From assembly GCA_015680685.1 (NCBI GenBank), contig MNCI01026199.1, positions 432 to 64,431 of the forward strand: a stretch of 64,000 nucleotides of DNA, written 5' to 3'. The DNA comes from Gnetum montanum. Its lineage: Eukaryota; Streptophyta; Gnetopsida; Gnetales; Gnetaceae. Each line of letters begins with the position of its first letter. Positions within the stretch are counted from its first letter, which is position 1. Below the pieces are notes generated by a model. That model worked only from the letters and a program-made list of their open reading frames with translations. It made no database searches and was not told the DNA's origin. The position numbers were made by a program, and so were the translations under genes. Shown here one piece after another: positions 21,756 to 32,900 of the stretch.

Positions 21756-22449
21756 GGCAATAAAGACGAGCTTTGTGGATAAACCTTGCAATGCATGGAA
21801 TAGTTTTATTACCTATTATTTCTTACATGTCATTTATTACATGCATTAGCGCGGCATGAGTACGACTTGGTTACGAGCGTTGACGAATGTGTACAGCTAA
21901 CCAAGGAATCGACTACTTATCGTGATTAGATTCTCTCACCCTTGTCTCCTAGAACGCGGGATGAGTACGACTTGATTACTAGCATCTACGGATGTGTACG
22001 ACTAGTCAAGGAATTGGCTGCTCATCACGCTTAGGCTAGTTAGGTGCCTCAGTACGACCACTTCAAGCACGTGCGTTATGTGTGGTGATCCCAGTAACGA
22101 TTAGTGTTTGGTAGCCAAAGTTGCATAGTTCAAGGTGTGTACGGTAAGTGGGAATGGATGTTGACACTAGTTAATTTAGACTTAGGACATTAGTTAGAGT
22201 TAGCTAGTTTCTCAACCCTTCGCTCTTAGTATAGAAGACATAAAACCATAAAAGATCAAAAAAATCATATACCTCGGACTTACTTAACCATACACCGTGA
22301 TAACAACAAGTAAGTCTGGGAAGACAACGAATGATTAACCCTAAGTGTTCCATGGGGCGTTTAGGCATTTAGTCTGTGGAGTTCGACCAGATCGCGCGTG
22401 CTACGCTCATTTCGTATGGTTGAGTGTAGGGGTACCTCGCCACTCATCA
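21482..22449 (+). repeat. Solo LTR inserted in ORF2 of element 2 (968 bp, target duplication GTACC)
   Basis: TGATGAGACGTGATATCGC to GGTACCTCGCCACTCATCA, flanked by GTACC at 21477-21481 and 22450-22454. Same family as the LTR of element 1. U3 GATATC array, TATA box at 21585-21592, and AATAAA near 21759. It splits ORF2 after about 124 codons. It lies in opposite orientation to element 2, and its presence dates it as younger than element 2. Confidence 0.9.
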
Positions 22450-22828
22450 GTACCATTCTGTATTTTTGGACAAAATTGGCCAAAATGGAGATGCTTGCAA
22501 CTGTGTCCTCATTGACTGAGGGGCGAACTCCATGAACGGCCCAAAGTTCATTTTGATGATGACCAAGGTCAACGTGGGATGTGCTTAAATGGTGGCAAGG
22601 CATTCCGGTGACAACATGAGTCATTGTCCTTACACTTGAGGTGCTGTCTCTACCTACATAGATTGAGCTTTGATAGGTACTTCTGCAGGGGCTTCTTGAT
22701 GGATGCTGAATGACTGTGCCTCCTGCTCAATTGGTGGTCCTTGCTGGCCAGTTCGACCTCGATTTCCCCAAGGGCATTTGTTCGGTCCCTATGATGGATC
22801 ACCTTGGGTTGCTCATTTGGGGGCCATC

Positions 22829-22850
22829 TGCAATTACATAAAACATTAGG
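22829..22850 (-). promoter_or_regulatory. Putative 3' splice site directly before the ORF2 ATG, element 2
   Basis: The minus strand reads TTTTATGTAATTGCAG immediately followed by ATGGCCCC at 22827. Element 3 shows the same layout at 32588 (TTGTGTGATTATAG then ATGGCCCC). AG right at the ATG in both suggests that ORF2 is translated from a spliced RNA. No donor site has been identified. Confidence 0.4.
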
Positions 22851-23152
22851 TTACTAAGGAATCCTTGTATTGATCACGTTACTCATCTATACCATAGTCA
22901 ACCTTTAGTGTATGTTATAGCCATGTTAGATTGCAAAGTTAAGGCCTTACTTACCTTTTTTTTTTTCAAAATGGTCTAATAAGATAGTTAAGGCACTTAG
23001 GGATACGTAAAAAGTATCTTTGGCATGGTGGGTAATGTTTATATACTCATTTAGCTTTGATTTTACTTAGTGTATTCATTGTTTACCCTCAGAGTACCTT
23101 TTAGGTGATAGCGATTTTCGAAGAAGAAATGCGATGTTAGGTTAACACAACA

Positions 23153-23179
23153 CCCCCCCCCCCCCCCCCCCCCCCCCCN
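23153..23179. other. C26 homopolymer ending in N
   Basis: Twenty-six consecutive C followed by one N. Probably a collapsed or guessed gap edge. The true length of this stretch is unknown. Confidence 0.7.
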
Positions 23180-23279
23180 TAGGCATAAATGGCACGAGGA
23201 ACGAAGTGCGAACGAGCAAGATATAGCATGTGGACGAAGGCCGTGCAAAGCTTAAATTGCTAGAGAGAAAAAACTACAA

Positions 23280-23400
23280 AAACTCCCCTGTCATTGTGAT
23301 GTAAAAATGAAATTGGAAGTGTTGTATTTATAGATTTTATGGCTTAGATATCGAGTACCCAATATTAGATCCCTGATATTGGAGTGCCCAGAAAAAGGCT
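23280..23400 (-). promoter_or_regulatory. LTR-like promoter module inside element 2, upstream of ORF2
   Basis: The minus strand carries GATATC/AATATT palindromes (CTCCAATATCAGGGATC and GGTACTCGATATCTAAGC) followed by AAATCTATAAATACAAC with TATAAATA at about 23331-23338. This is the layout of the U3-TATA segment of the LTRs, but it lies between the gag 3' tract and ORF2. Element 3 lacks it. It could be a truncated LTR or an internal promoter for ORF2. Confidence 0.4.
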
Positions 23401-24760
23401 CAACCGACAATTTGAGAAAGGGAGAATAATTAGAGGGTAGAAATAAAAGAGTTGGAGGTACCAAAACATTAGATACCTGGGAATCTCGTTAAGATAACAT
23501 GAGGGAAAGGAATAATGCATAAAAGTGAAGAGGGTATATAGTTAGGGAAAGGTGGAATGATAGGCATTAAGGCATAATGGAAGATGCATAAATCGAGTGG
23601 TATTGAAAAATAAGTAAAAGGCACAAGAGTTACACAAGTAGGTCCTCCCCAAGGCAGGCGCATGCCCATGATGCCCTTGCATAACCATGCCAGAAGGTGT
23701 CCGTAGGCACCTAAGATGTTAAATGCGACTAATACCTGTCACACAACATCACACAAACAAAAAAAAATACACCACCATCAGTAGAGAATTGTAACTATGT
23801 ATGTCCAAATCATAAATGAAAACTTAGTGAATAGGGAGATGAGGAAAGAGAGAACATAGAACAAACTCCCAATATGGAGGTCGTATGAAGCCTCGTGTGT
23901 ATTTAGTGGTTAAGGTGACTTGACAATAGCCATCCCAAACCTAGACCAAAAACAACCACATTTAGTGACCTTGCATCAACACACCTGACCAATCCATCCT
24001 CTTAGGCAACATGGGTGTTCTCATAGATTAACCACCATCCTACCAAAAAGAAGAAAAGAGTAAAAGGAAGTGCAGAAGGACCTTAGTTAGAGGGAACCTT
24101 CAGGCATGGGTACATGTCTTTCTAGTTCCATAACCAGTGCTTGTAGTCCATACTACATTATTTCATTTAAGGGGTGTGCTTTGAATTCCCATTAGTTTTC
24201 TCTCTCTTAGTTTTTTTCTTTTTTTCTTTCTTTCTTGCTTTTCTTTTTTTTTTTGAATGTGAGCCACACCATGCAAAGACGTATTTGATGGGTTCAACTT
24301 CCTGGTGGTGTTCGGCAATGGAATGGTAGAAAATTGATGACAACATCCATGTGTTCAAGAGAATAAACTAGCACAAGTGTATCAAATCCCCTTGAAGTCA
24401 CACCCTTTTCAATTCCTTTGAATCATTCTTCAGGGTGGAGGATACCAAGCCACAGATTTATTATAGTTTGATTAGAAAGAGTGGCTCCATCCTTCCAAAA
24501 TAGTGGGAAATCATAGAATTAAGCAGATGGATGGATGACGTGGACTCACCATTCACACAGTTAAACATTTATGATAGAAACATCATAGAAACAAATCCCC
24601 ACCCTAAGTGGACCAAAGAAAAGCTCACTTATTGATCGAGAACATTTAGGAATGGTAAACAAAATAAATCAAAACAAAATAAAAACAAAAACAACAGAAA
24701 AAAATGAAAATAAAATAAAATAAAGGAAAAAAGAAAAGAAAAGGGAGGATTAGTTCATAG

Positions 24761-26640
24761 TTAGAAAGGAAGATAGCCCCAAGGACTAGGCATTGGAGGG
24801 TGATACGACCTAGCAAAAGGGTCCATGCATTGTGGATACATGGTATAGGGCATGCTTCCTTGTGGTGTCACACACATGGCATAAGGGTTGGGTCGGTATG
24901 CCAGTGTGGAAGATGGGGTAGCTTGAAATGTTTTTGATGTCCAACTGAGGTCGTGACAACTCGATGGCATGCATGGATTCTGTTGTCTCGACCTAAAATT
25001 GGAATCCACAGTAGTGGTTAAAATAGAAGTAGAGACAACATGTGACTTTGGTGCATGTACAAAAGGTGGTAAATCCAAAGGAAGGAACACGTTGCTAGGT
25101 TGCCCTTGTGCAGGAGTAGTAGATACAGTGGGTGATGCTTGGCCCTTATGTTTTTTGGTGCGAATCATCCTGAAGAAGGGACGTTTGTGTGGCTGTAAAG
25201 GGTTTCCATCTGATTGATCGTTGGTACACACAGTTGCTACACAAGTAGCCACTTCTGGTTGTAAAGGATGTTGTAACATGTGAAGGGGAAGAACATGAGA
25301 GCTTGGAAAAGATGATGGAGGATATGTGGCATGCGGTGACGATGACATGGGAGATGGCACATAGCGATGGTGTTCTGGTGAGTGGTATGCATGCAGTGAA
25401 GAAGAAGAAGATGAATGGAAACTTGTCAATGAAATAGGCTATTGAACATAGTACTCACATGAGTATCGATGGTGAGATGGCTGCCAAATGGATGATTGCC
25501 TCCCCCACGACTGTGGTGGTTGCCACTGCGGTTGAGGTTGACCATAAGGCTAAGGATGGTTCCTACTCGTGTGGTTATTGGATGGACCATAATTGCTTGG
25601 ATGGAAAGGTATTCTTCTGGGCTTTTGTTGGCATAAGAACTTTGGATTTAGCGCAAAAGCCCAATGCTCCTATAGATGTGACAATATCGAGCATCAACCT
25701 TTTGGATGATCATAAAGGCAAAGGTCACATTCCTCATTCACGTTTTTAGTGGAGCTATCTACCTTGTTGTCAATAGTAGTGTGTTTGTCTCGTTGGCCTT
25801 TCATCTCACTTGTTTTGAAATTTGTTCCTTTATGTTGAGATTCTTCTCCGAGACTATGTTGTGCCATAATGACTTCAGGAGGCTTGGTGCATGATGAAGC
25901 ACTATCCTGAAGCCATGTAGACATTTTGTTCAACCTTGCATGGAATTCATCAATTAGTTGTTGTATTGATAAGGGATGTTAGGACATATCCCTACAGAAA
26001 GTTGCCTTGTCCTGGCCAGTGATCGTTTTTGTAACAACCGTTGATTCCTATTGGTGGTTTTCCAAACTTTGTTGTTTACAAAACTCCCCTTCTTCTTTGG
26101 CAACTGATTGAATTAGCCTTAAACTCTGATGGCCTTCTAATTCATGTAATTGGCCCTTAGCGTATGTTCCAAGGGTCTCTTGTGTTTGAGTCCGAAGCCC
26201 ATCTATGATGTGGTGATGTTGTTCTTCTCGGGAGAAGCCATGGCCTGGATGTTTATGTAATAAAGAGTAATAATAGTCTAGGGCCAAATCCAAGGGCTCA
26301 TATTCTATTTATTTCCATTCTTGGATCTATTTCCGTAACTAGGATACTATAGTGTAAGTTTGGTACTTATCATTGAACAATTCTAACATCATGGACCAAT
26401 GCTTAATAGAATTAGGTTTCAACGACTGGTACCACATGGTAACTTGACCAATGAGTGTCCGAGGGAAGAGTTTTAACTTCTGCCACATGTTGTCAATGTT
26501 CTGTAAGGCACATGCATCATGGAAGGCTTTCAAATACTATTGCATATTGGAATTATAGCCTCCTCTAAACCTAGGGATATACTCCATTTTGATTCGTTTG
26601 ATATGGCTATCTCGTTCATGCTTTTTGGGGATTCTAATAG
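24761..26640 (-). pseudogene. gag of element 2
   Basis: The minus-strand frames are, in order: 26533-26339 (AFHDACALQNIDNMWQKLKL, WYQSLKPNSIKHW, LFNDKYQTYTIVS), 26293-26048 (LLHKHPGHGFSREEQ, HHIIDGLRTQTQETLGTYAK, VAKEEGEF), 25933-25694 (ending ECDLCLYDHPKG) and 25429-24761 (proline, serine and histidine rich tail with PFFR). It is collinear with gag of elements 1, 3, 5 and 6. Stops and frameshifts interrupt it. Nothing of the protease follows the tail. Gag would supply or borrow capsid for this non-autonomous element. Confidence 0.85.
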
Positions 26641-26999
26641 CCTCCTAAATGTTCGCTAAGCTTCGAGTCGATAATAAGGGTTCAGTTTCTCCCTCAAACA
26701 TCTCCATATATGGACACTGAGTTGCATGAGTCTAATAACCTTTTAGGTAGTTGTGATGATGATATGATCATTGCGTTCTTCAGCATTTGTCATCGTGTCT
26801 AGGATGATCACTCCATTTCGTGTCACTATATATAACATTGGTTCGCTAGTGAATAGTTTCACCATTGGATAAATCACTAATGTCATGTGCACAAGACATG
26901 GAGGTGCGTGTGTGACTTGTTACTCCTTGTTAAAAGATAAAGTGTGGAAATGCCTACAACGAAGTTGTATGACATGACTATCTTAGATAATTAGCACCA

Positions 27000-27018
27000 T
27001 CCCTGGCAACGGTGCTAA
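27000..27018 (-). other. Primer-binding site, element 2
   Basis: Minus-strand TTAGCACCGTTGCCAGGGA directly after the 5' LTR. After the first T, 15 of 18 positions match the tRNA-Asp complement TGGCGCCGTTGCCGGGGA, and the differences are G-to-A. Confidence 0.8.
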
Positions 27019-27828
27019 TGATGAGCAACGAGGTACCCCTACGCCCAACCATATGAATATGAGTGCGTATGCATGATTCGGTCGAACTCGGTGGATGGGC
27101 TAATCATGAGTTCTAAGATAGTTATTGTGCTTCGTTGTTCGTTGTCTTCCCACGTCAGACTAGTGGAAGCTTTGTCATGTATGGTTTAGTCCTAAGTAAG
27201 GTGTATGATGTAATGTTTTAATGCTACTCCTACTATGGAACGATAATAAAGAGTTGAATAACTAAGGTATGAAATAAATCCTACATTTAACCTAAGGCAA
27301 TGAGTATCCAAACCCAATTTTCTATACGCACCTCGGGCTTCATGTAATTGCCATTGGGATTACCAAATGCTAATTTCTATTGGGTTCCTAGACAATATGC
27401 TTATGTGTTTGCAATCAGTCACACTCATTCCGCTTAATGACGAGGAACATAAATAACATTAATTGGAAATAGCAATAAATAAATACATTGAAATTTTAAT
27501 CTAAGAAAATCATGAATACAAAGTGGATGCTGTAATGATGTAAATGATCTCGATCTTTATTGCCAAACATGTAATGTGCCCAAGTATATTGCACTCGAAT
27601 AAGGATGCCATGCAATCATAAACATCACACTGTGGGCATACACTTGAACTGAAATTGGAAAAAACTTCTAACTGACTTTGTCTATCTATCTTCTCTCTCT
27701 ACCTCCCCCCTATGTGATATTTATAGGCAATCATGGCCAAAACGACATCAGGTATCCGAAATTGCCTATTGACTCTGATATCGGATCCATGATATCGGAG
27801 CCTCGATGTTGCTTCTGATGACTCATCA
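27019..27828 (-). repeat. 5' LTR of element 2 (810 bp)
   Basis: Plus-strand ends TGATGAGCAACGAGGTACC and GATGACTCATCA. Collinear with 17182-17972. U3 holds GATATC units, including GGCTCCGATATCATGG on the minus strand. Minus-strand TATAAATA lies at 27718-27725. Both LTRs are diverged from each other, so the insertion is old. Confidence 0.85.
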
Positions 27829-27833
27829 CTTAT

Positions 27834-28514
27834 AAACCAGAACTAACTTAAGAATTTTACAACATAGCACATAACAACTCATACTAACTATCGATACTTT
27901 ATTGTGCTCTCAAGCATAACTCATGTCTATATTATCACAAACTCTATGCATGGCAACCTATGCCTAAGAATCTCTAACTTCAATACTCAATCATAATCAT
28001 ACCATCACAAACCCAATGCATGGAAACTTGTTTCAAAGAACATTTAGCCTCAATGCTTAATCATAATTTCCTATGGAAATTGACACATCCACTCTTTGTG
28101 TAAGCATGGTATTGTTGTGCTATGTACTAAATCTCTAAACTATGCTTGCAAGTCTTTTAATAATTTTTTAGTTTACTTAATCCACTACTGATGCCAATGC
28201 ATATAGCTTCATTTATAACTCCATGGCCTCTAACCTTCTAGAGGGTAGATACATGCATGTCCTAATGCCATAAGATTTCATACCAGTTACAAGGACTATC
28301 ACATAGATGTTTTTCTACTCTCAAGATGAGGCTTGAATCAAAAGCCTCACTAATGCATCATAGTAAGGGTCATTCCAACTCCTCTAGTATACCTCATCAC
28401 CGACCGATTCATACCCTCATGTGAACTCTACCATCATGTAATCATAACTTGTTAATATCATGTCATTGAATCATAGCTCAATAATATCATCATATATCAT
28501 AGCATCTTGACTAA
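27834..28514. other. Spacer between elements 2 and 3, no feature recognised
   Basis: AT-rich sequence, no coding frame or RNA gene seen. It continues the interrupted host stretch 16441-17176. Confidence 0.4.
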
Positions 28515-28519
28515 CCAAC

Positions 28520-29399
28520 TAATGAAGCGCTATATAGTCGATGCGTCAACTAGGCCGCGTATACGGGGCCTCGTATACATGGCCGCATCGACGTGGGCCC
28601 ATCGACGTAGCCTTCCTGCATCGACGTGGCCCCATTTACGTAGCCGCCTATCCCGACCTATAAATAAGAGGGCCTTCTACCTCATTTAGGCACCTTTCAG
28701 TTAGTTGTAGCGAAGCTCTTGTAGTTTGTTTTTGTAGGAGTTAGAATATTTTCCCAAGTGCATGCCCGTAGTGTGATGCTTGTAATTGGACGGCACCTTT
28801 ATTCGAGTGTGACATACTTGGACACGCACATGACTAGAAATAAAGATCGAGATTACTTCATCATTGCAGCATTCACTTAGTTTTTAACTATTTAATTGTT
28901 ATTGTTATTTATTGTTTTCTTAGTTAATATTTCTTTATCATCATTTATTATTACTGTTGTTAAATGCAGAGTGAGTACAACTTAATCACAAGCATTTAAG
29001 TGTGACTACTTGGTAACCCAGAAGCATACCTAGGATCTATGCTTGGTAATCCCAATAGTAGTTGCGCACGAGGTCCAAGATGTGTGCGGATGATTCAGGG
29101 ACAGATGCTCATTGCACCTAGGCTAGATTAGACTTCATTTTCTATTGCTTATTAGTTTAATTAAGATTATTTTCCATTGTCTCTAGGAGTAGCACTAGTT
29201 TAGGATCACATCATATGCCTTACTCTGGACTAAACCATACGTGACAAAGCAAATACTGGTCCAGTTGGGAAGATAGCGAACTACGATCAACTTGTAACTA
29301 TCTAGATACCACAACTAGCCTATCCACGGAGTTCGACCAGATCGTGTGTGAATGCTCGTATTCATATGGTTGAGTGTAGGGGTACCTTGCTACTCATCA
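28520..29399 (+). repeat. 5' LTR of element 3 (880 bp)
   Basis: Starts TAATGAAGCGCTATATAGTC (first bases TA instead of TG) and ends GTACCTTGCTACTCATCA. U3 carries GTATAC and TCGACG palindromic units (about 28535-28640), a different array from the GATATC family. TATAAATA at 28659-28666. Poly(A) signal-like AAATAAAG near 28838. The right half is closely similar to the other LTRs of the superfamily. Confidence 0.9.
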
Positions 29400-29418
29400 T
29401 TGGCACCGTTGCCGGGGA
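29400..29418 (+). other. Primer-binding site, element 3
   Basis: TTGGCACCGTTGCCGGGGA. After the first T, 17 of 18 positions match the tRNA-Asp complement. It is the best-preserved primer site in the window. Confidence 0.9.
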
Positions 29419-29728
29419 TGATGCTAGTTATTTAGATTAGTTATATCATACAAGATCGATGTATAAGGAATTAACGATCTATGTTTTAGGAAGAAAAAAT
29501 TTACAAAAATTCACATATCAATTGACACACAATTTCACAACCATGTCTCTCTCACAAGACTATGACAACGCAATAACTAGTAGGGAAATTCATTGGAGAA
29601 CCAACGAATATTATAACAATGAAGATTGGAGTACGCAACCTGAGGTGGGGATTTCTTATAAACATAAATGAAGACAACATCGTCCCAACAAATGAAAGCA
29701 TAACTTACCCGATGACGATGAACCCCTA

Positions 29729-31297
29729 ATGGCCACTACAAGCTTAATAGAAATACAAGAGGCTGTTCGAATAGCCCGCAGGCATCGTAAGGAAAGTTGT
29801 CTACCCATGCTTGATTTAAACAACTTTCCCAAGTATTTAGGAGGTTATGATTCAAATCCGCAACAACATTTACAAGCCTTCTACGATTCCTGTACATGGA
29901 ACAATATTGATAATGGGTGGAAAAAGCTTAAGCTCTTTCCTTTGACACTCTTTGGACAAGAAAAAGTATGGTATAGGTCATTAAAACCAAAATCAATTCG
30001 AGGTTGGCCGACAATGGTAGAACTTTTCAACGAAAGATATCAAACCTATGCGAGAGTGTCAGCCTTGAGGAGACAAATCCAAGAATGGAAACAAGCACAA
30101 CATGAACCCTTGGACATGGCTTTGGAAAGATATTATGCACTATTAAACAACGGCCCAGGCCATGGGTTCTCCGAGGAAAGGCTAGTGTACCATATCATAG
30201 ATGGTCTCCGTAATGAAACAAGGGAGACCCTAGGGATGTACGCCTAAGGTTAACTATATGAGCTACAAACCCATCAAATCCAAGAGCTTATTAAGCGGAT
30301 AGCAAAAGAAGAAGGAGAAATAGCCAAATGGGAGAATGTTGAAAGTTCTCAACAGGACAAAAATCTTAACCTAACAAGGGTCCATGATCATGAAGAGGAG
30401 AAATCAACTCATTTCAAGTAGGTGGAATCATCTTTGCCAATCCTAAAATCACTAGATGAAATTGAGGCAAAGATTAATAAGATGATGGACTAGGTACATG
30501 AAAGATGTGGAGAATATGCCAACATTATTATAGGAAGAGCTATGCCAAATCAAGAAATAGGACAGGACACCACACGACAATCAGAAAGAAGGGTAGAAGA
30601 GAATAGGGATAAGATCTCAACTGCCAATCATACGTATCCATGTAACGTTTGTTTGTACGATCACCCTAAAGGCCAATTTCTAGTTTTTTCACATTTACAT
30701 GAGCATTGGGGAGGAATGTTACATCCAAATTTCATACAAAAATATCAGGTTCAACCACAGTGGCCAAAACCTCAGTCGTGGGGGAGGCCATCGCCAACTA
30801 GACCATACCCTTCGTATGTCCCAGCACCAAATGCTTATTATGTTCAACACCCTATTTCTCCAACAAGATCAGCATCCTCTACCTCACCTCATCATTATCA
30901 TTCTCTTGAGTACTATCCACCCATGTCCTCTCCAACAAGATCACCACCTCATGTGCCTTACACTTCTCCTCAACCTCAATATTCTCATGCTTCACCCCCT
31001 TCTACATCACCGCCAGCTATGCTAGAAGATTTTGCACCACAGCACCAACCCGCAAATGGTACTTGTGTTGTTACTGTCAATAGCAATGGAGGTCCTTCAC
31101 AACATCGAAGGTGTCCCTTCTTTAGACATGACCGTCGAAAGGAACACCACAGTTCAGAAACCACTGCATCCACCAGCTTAGCACAAATCCAACACTGTGG
31201 TGCATCTTCCTCTTCGAACCCAATGCCTCATGTTACCTTATCAAGGCCACCACTTAATACTCCAACNTCTTTAATTTTTCAACTTTTTATTTTCTAG
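29729..31297 (+). pseudogene. gag of element 3
   Basis: One reading frame runs from ATG 29729 to the stop after 31297, interrupted only by a few TAA/TAG codons (first at 30245-30247, then 30251, near 30420 and near 30491). Residues 20-170 form the gag capsid domain (YDSNPQQHLQAFYDSC, KKLKLFPLTLFGQEKVWYRS, GPGHGFSEERLVYHIIDGLR). Then come CNVCLYDHPKGQFLVFSH (about 30640-30690) and a proline/serine/histidine-rich tail with CPFFRHDRR near 31110. The first stop stands where elements 1, 2 and 5 have an ordinary codon in Y.QGRL. A single N at 31266 lies near the end. A short frame 29459-29671 may be leftover N-terminal gag. Confidence 0.85.
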
Positions 31298-32587
31298 TTT
31301 TTCACCTTTTAATTTATTGTTTTATCTTTTTGTCTTTTTATCTTCTTATTTGAGTAATCTCATCCATGAATAAAACACTCATGTGGCTCATTGGTTGAGG
31401 TGTGTTCTATGCTATCGAGTCTTGAGTGAGTAATTATTTGGATAGTGAGCCCATTACACCCACTCATCCACTCTACAAATAAGAGGTTCTGTTCAAGGGT
31501 ATAGTGGTATTCTTGAAATTATTAAAAACTTAAAATTAATTTTGTGTTCATAATACCCAGAATGAAGAAGGATGGACCAAGAGGGAATGATTAGGGTGTG
31601 ACATCAAGGGGACTTGTGGATTCTCTTTGGTGACATCTATGGGAGTTATCATGCAACGTGGTTGTACTAAGATCCTTGTAGATCTAATAAAAAATGGGAG
31701 TAAGAGTAATTAAAAAGGCACTCAAAAATCCAATGCTATTCTAGGGGATCCCACTAGAAAGATATGCACCCATGCCTGAAGGTTGGTGGCTTCTCTAGAT
31801 TCAGTATTCAAAAAAAGAGAGAAAAAGAAGAAAAAGAGAAGAAGAAAAAAAAAGTGCCACAAAACAAAAGTCACTCCTCCCTTGAATAAAACGCCAAATG
31901 ATCGTACGCCTTGTTGTTGTGGTACTCTCATAGTTGCTCATCATGGGATGAAACAATGCAATGTCACTGTTTAGAGGAATGGACCGGGTCCTGATCTTGG
32001 AACGATGGGTTAATGACACGTTAATCATGCTTTGCACGCAGGATTCATTGTGCCCTGGGGCAGTTACCTCATGTCCCAATATCTACGATCCCTTTCTCTA
32101 GTTCATCTCATATCACTGTTCATGTAATTGTTGCTTGTGTCTTGTATAGCATTGAATTCATACCTCATCACGGTGGTATCAACATGTGTGTGTTTTGTTG
32201 CATCGGTATAGATTGCATTTAACCCTTCTAATGCCTACGGACATCTTAAGGTGTGGTTATGCAAGGGCATATAGGTTGGAACCTGCTTTGGGGAGGACCC
32301 ACTTGCGTGACTTTTGTAACTTGTACTTGTTGCACACCACCACATCATCTTATACCCTTCGAGTATTTCATTGCCAAATCTATTCTTTCCTTTGTCATTA
32401 TTTTATCAAACGTTCCTCAAAACTAGGTTCGACATTAAACTTTTAGGGAAACTTCCTTGAAAAATCTCTAACTCTAAAATCACACTAAGTAAAGAATTCA
32501 ACATTTATTAAAGGAAATGAGTAAGGTATGAAATCATTGAACTTTTTTCAATAACCTTACTAATAATTGATCCTTGTGTGATTATAG
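31298..32587 (+). other. Noncoding tract between gag and ORF2, element 3
   Basis: Contains an A/G-rich run (31808-31856) and the GGGGAGGACCCACTTGCGTG block (about 32291-32310) shared with elements 2 and 6. It ends in TTGTGTGATTATAG directly before ATG 32588, a 3' splice-site-like sequence. No coding frame is supported. Confidence 0.55.
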
Positions 32588-32900
32588 ATGGCCCCTAAAA
32601 GAAGACAACAAGGAGGACCTTCTCAAGGGCAGCAGCCAAGGACCTCATGCAGAACATGCAGAGCAGAAGGCACTCATTCAACATCCATCATGAAACTCTT
32701 GTTATTGCATTATCTATCCAAGCAAAGGGAGGAGAGGTCAAGGCCCGAGCCTATGAAGAGGAATGACGGCTATTTGCAGCATGGCATGTCAAGGCCAATC
32801 AAGTGTTCTTGCAGTTTCTGTGTCCATGAAAAGTGCCAACTTCATCAAACATGGGAACATCAGCATGGATGGCTCATAATCCTCAAATAGAAGAGGTGAA
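32588..32900 (+). pseudogene. ORF2 remnant, element 3 (internal deletion)
   Basis: Begins MAPKRRQQGGPSQGQQ, matching the MAPK..TQGDPS start of ORF2 in element 2. Shortly after, in another frame (about 32735-32830), it reads KARAYEEE, then LFAAWHVKANQVFLQFLCP. This is the counterpart of the far C-terminal KAKAFEEERWQFAAWYVKAN in element 2. About 800 codons between these ends are missing. The remnant shows that ORF2 is a regular component of the family and fixes its start at the shared ATG. Confidence 0.65.

Larger units (their letters stand above)
18150..22827 (-). pseudogene. ORF2 of element 2: long unknown protein, domain plus coiled coil, interrupted
   Basis: The minus-strand frame opens with ATG at 22827 (MAPK) and can be followed, with stops, to about 18150. 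Removing the inserted LTR and duplication leaves roughly 940 codons. The N-terminal third contains a globular-looking stretch (VRIGGVTVSYSIKEIAEALN, then LNHLSTYVARGCVVLM). It resembles domains of plant transposon-borne proteins (putative plant transposon protein or plant mobile domain type). That is an impression, not a match. A Q/P-rich linker follows (about 20050-19860). The rest is E/K/L/Q-rich and likely coiled coil, ending near KAFEEERWQFAAWYVKANQ. Many stops are TAG or TAA where C-to-T change of CAG or CAA would explain them. Function is unknown. The position after gag and before the 3' LTR is that of env-like ORFs in Athila. Confidence 0.65.
22851..24760 (-). other. Noncoding 3' tract between gag and ORF2, shared with elements 3 and 6
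   Basis: Blocks in this stretch recur in 56712-58240 (element 6) and 31560-32587 (element 3). Examples are CCATAACCAGTGCTTGTAG (24130-24148, also near 57461) and the TTGGGGAGGACC / GGGGAGAACCCACTTGC block before the ORF2 acceptor. It contains T-rich runs (24196-24254) and no credible coding frame. In element 6 it follows integrase, so in element 2 the whole pol has been lost between gag and this tract. Confidence 0.6.
17182..27828 (-). mobile_element. Element 2: non-autonomous Ty3/gypsy-derived element with gag and ORF2, no pol
   Basis: The minus-strand order is 5' LTR (27828-27019), primer-binding site (27018-27000), gag (about 26640-24761), an A/G- and T-rich noncoding tract, ORF2 (from 22827), polypurine tract, and 3' LTR (17972-17182). 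The flanking 5-mers are ATTAT (17177-17181) and CTTAT (27829-27833), which match in four of five bases, so this is one insertion. Protease, RT and integrase are absent. It would depend on enzymes of a relative such as elements 5 or 6. It has itself received a solo LTR (21482-22449) and an 876 bp tandem duplication. Without these it would be about 8.8 kb. Confidence 0.8.

Noticed and set aside
28507-28689. Short open frame with arginine-rich repeats at the start of element 3
   Set aside because: It lies in the U3 palindrome array of the LTR. The repeats reflect the array, not a protein.
31801-32079. Lysine/phenylalanine-rich frames as membrane or nuclear proteins
   Set aside because: They arise from the A/G-rich run in the noncoding tract shared by elements 2 and 3.
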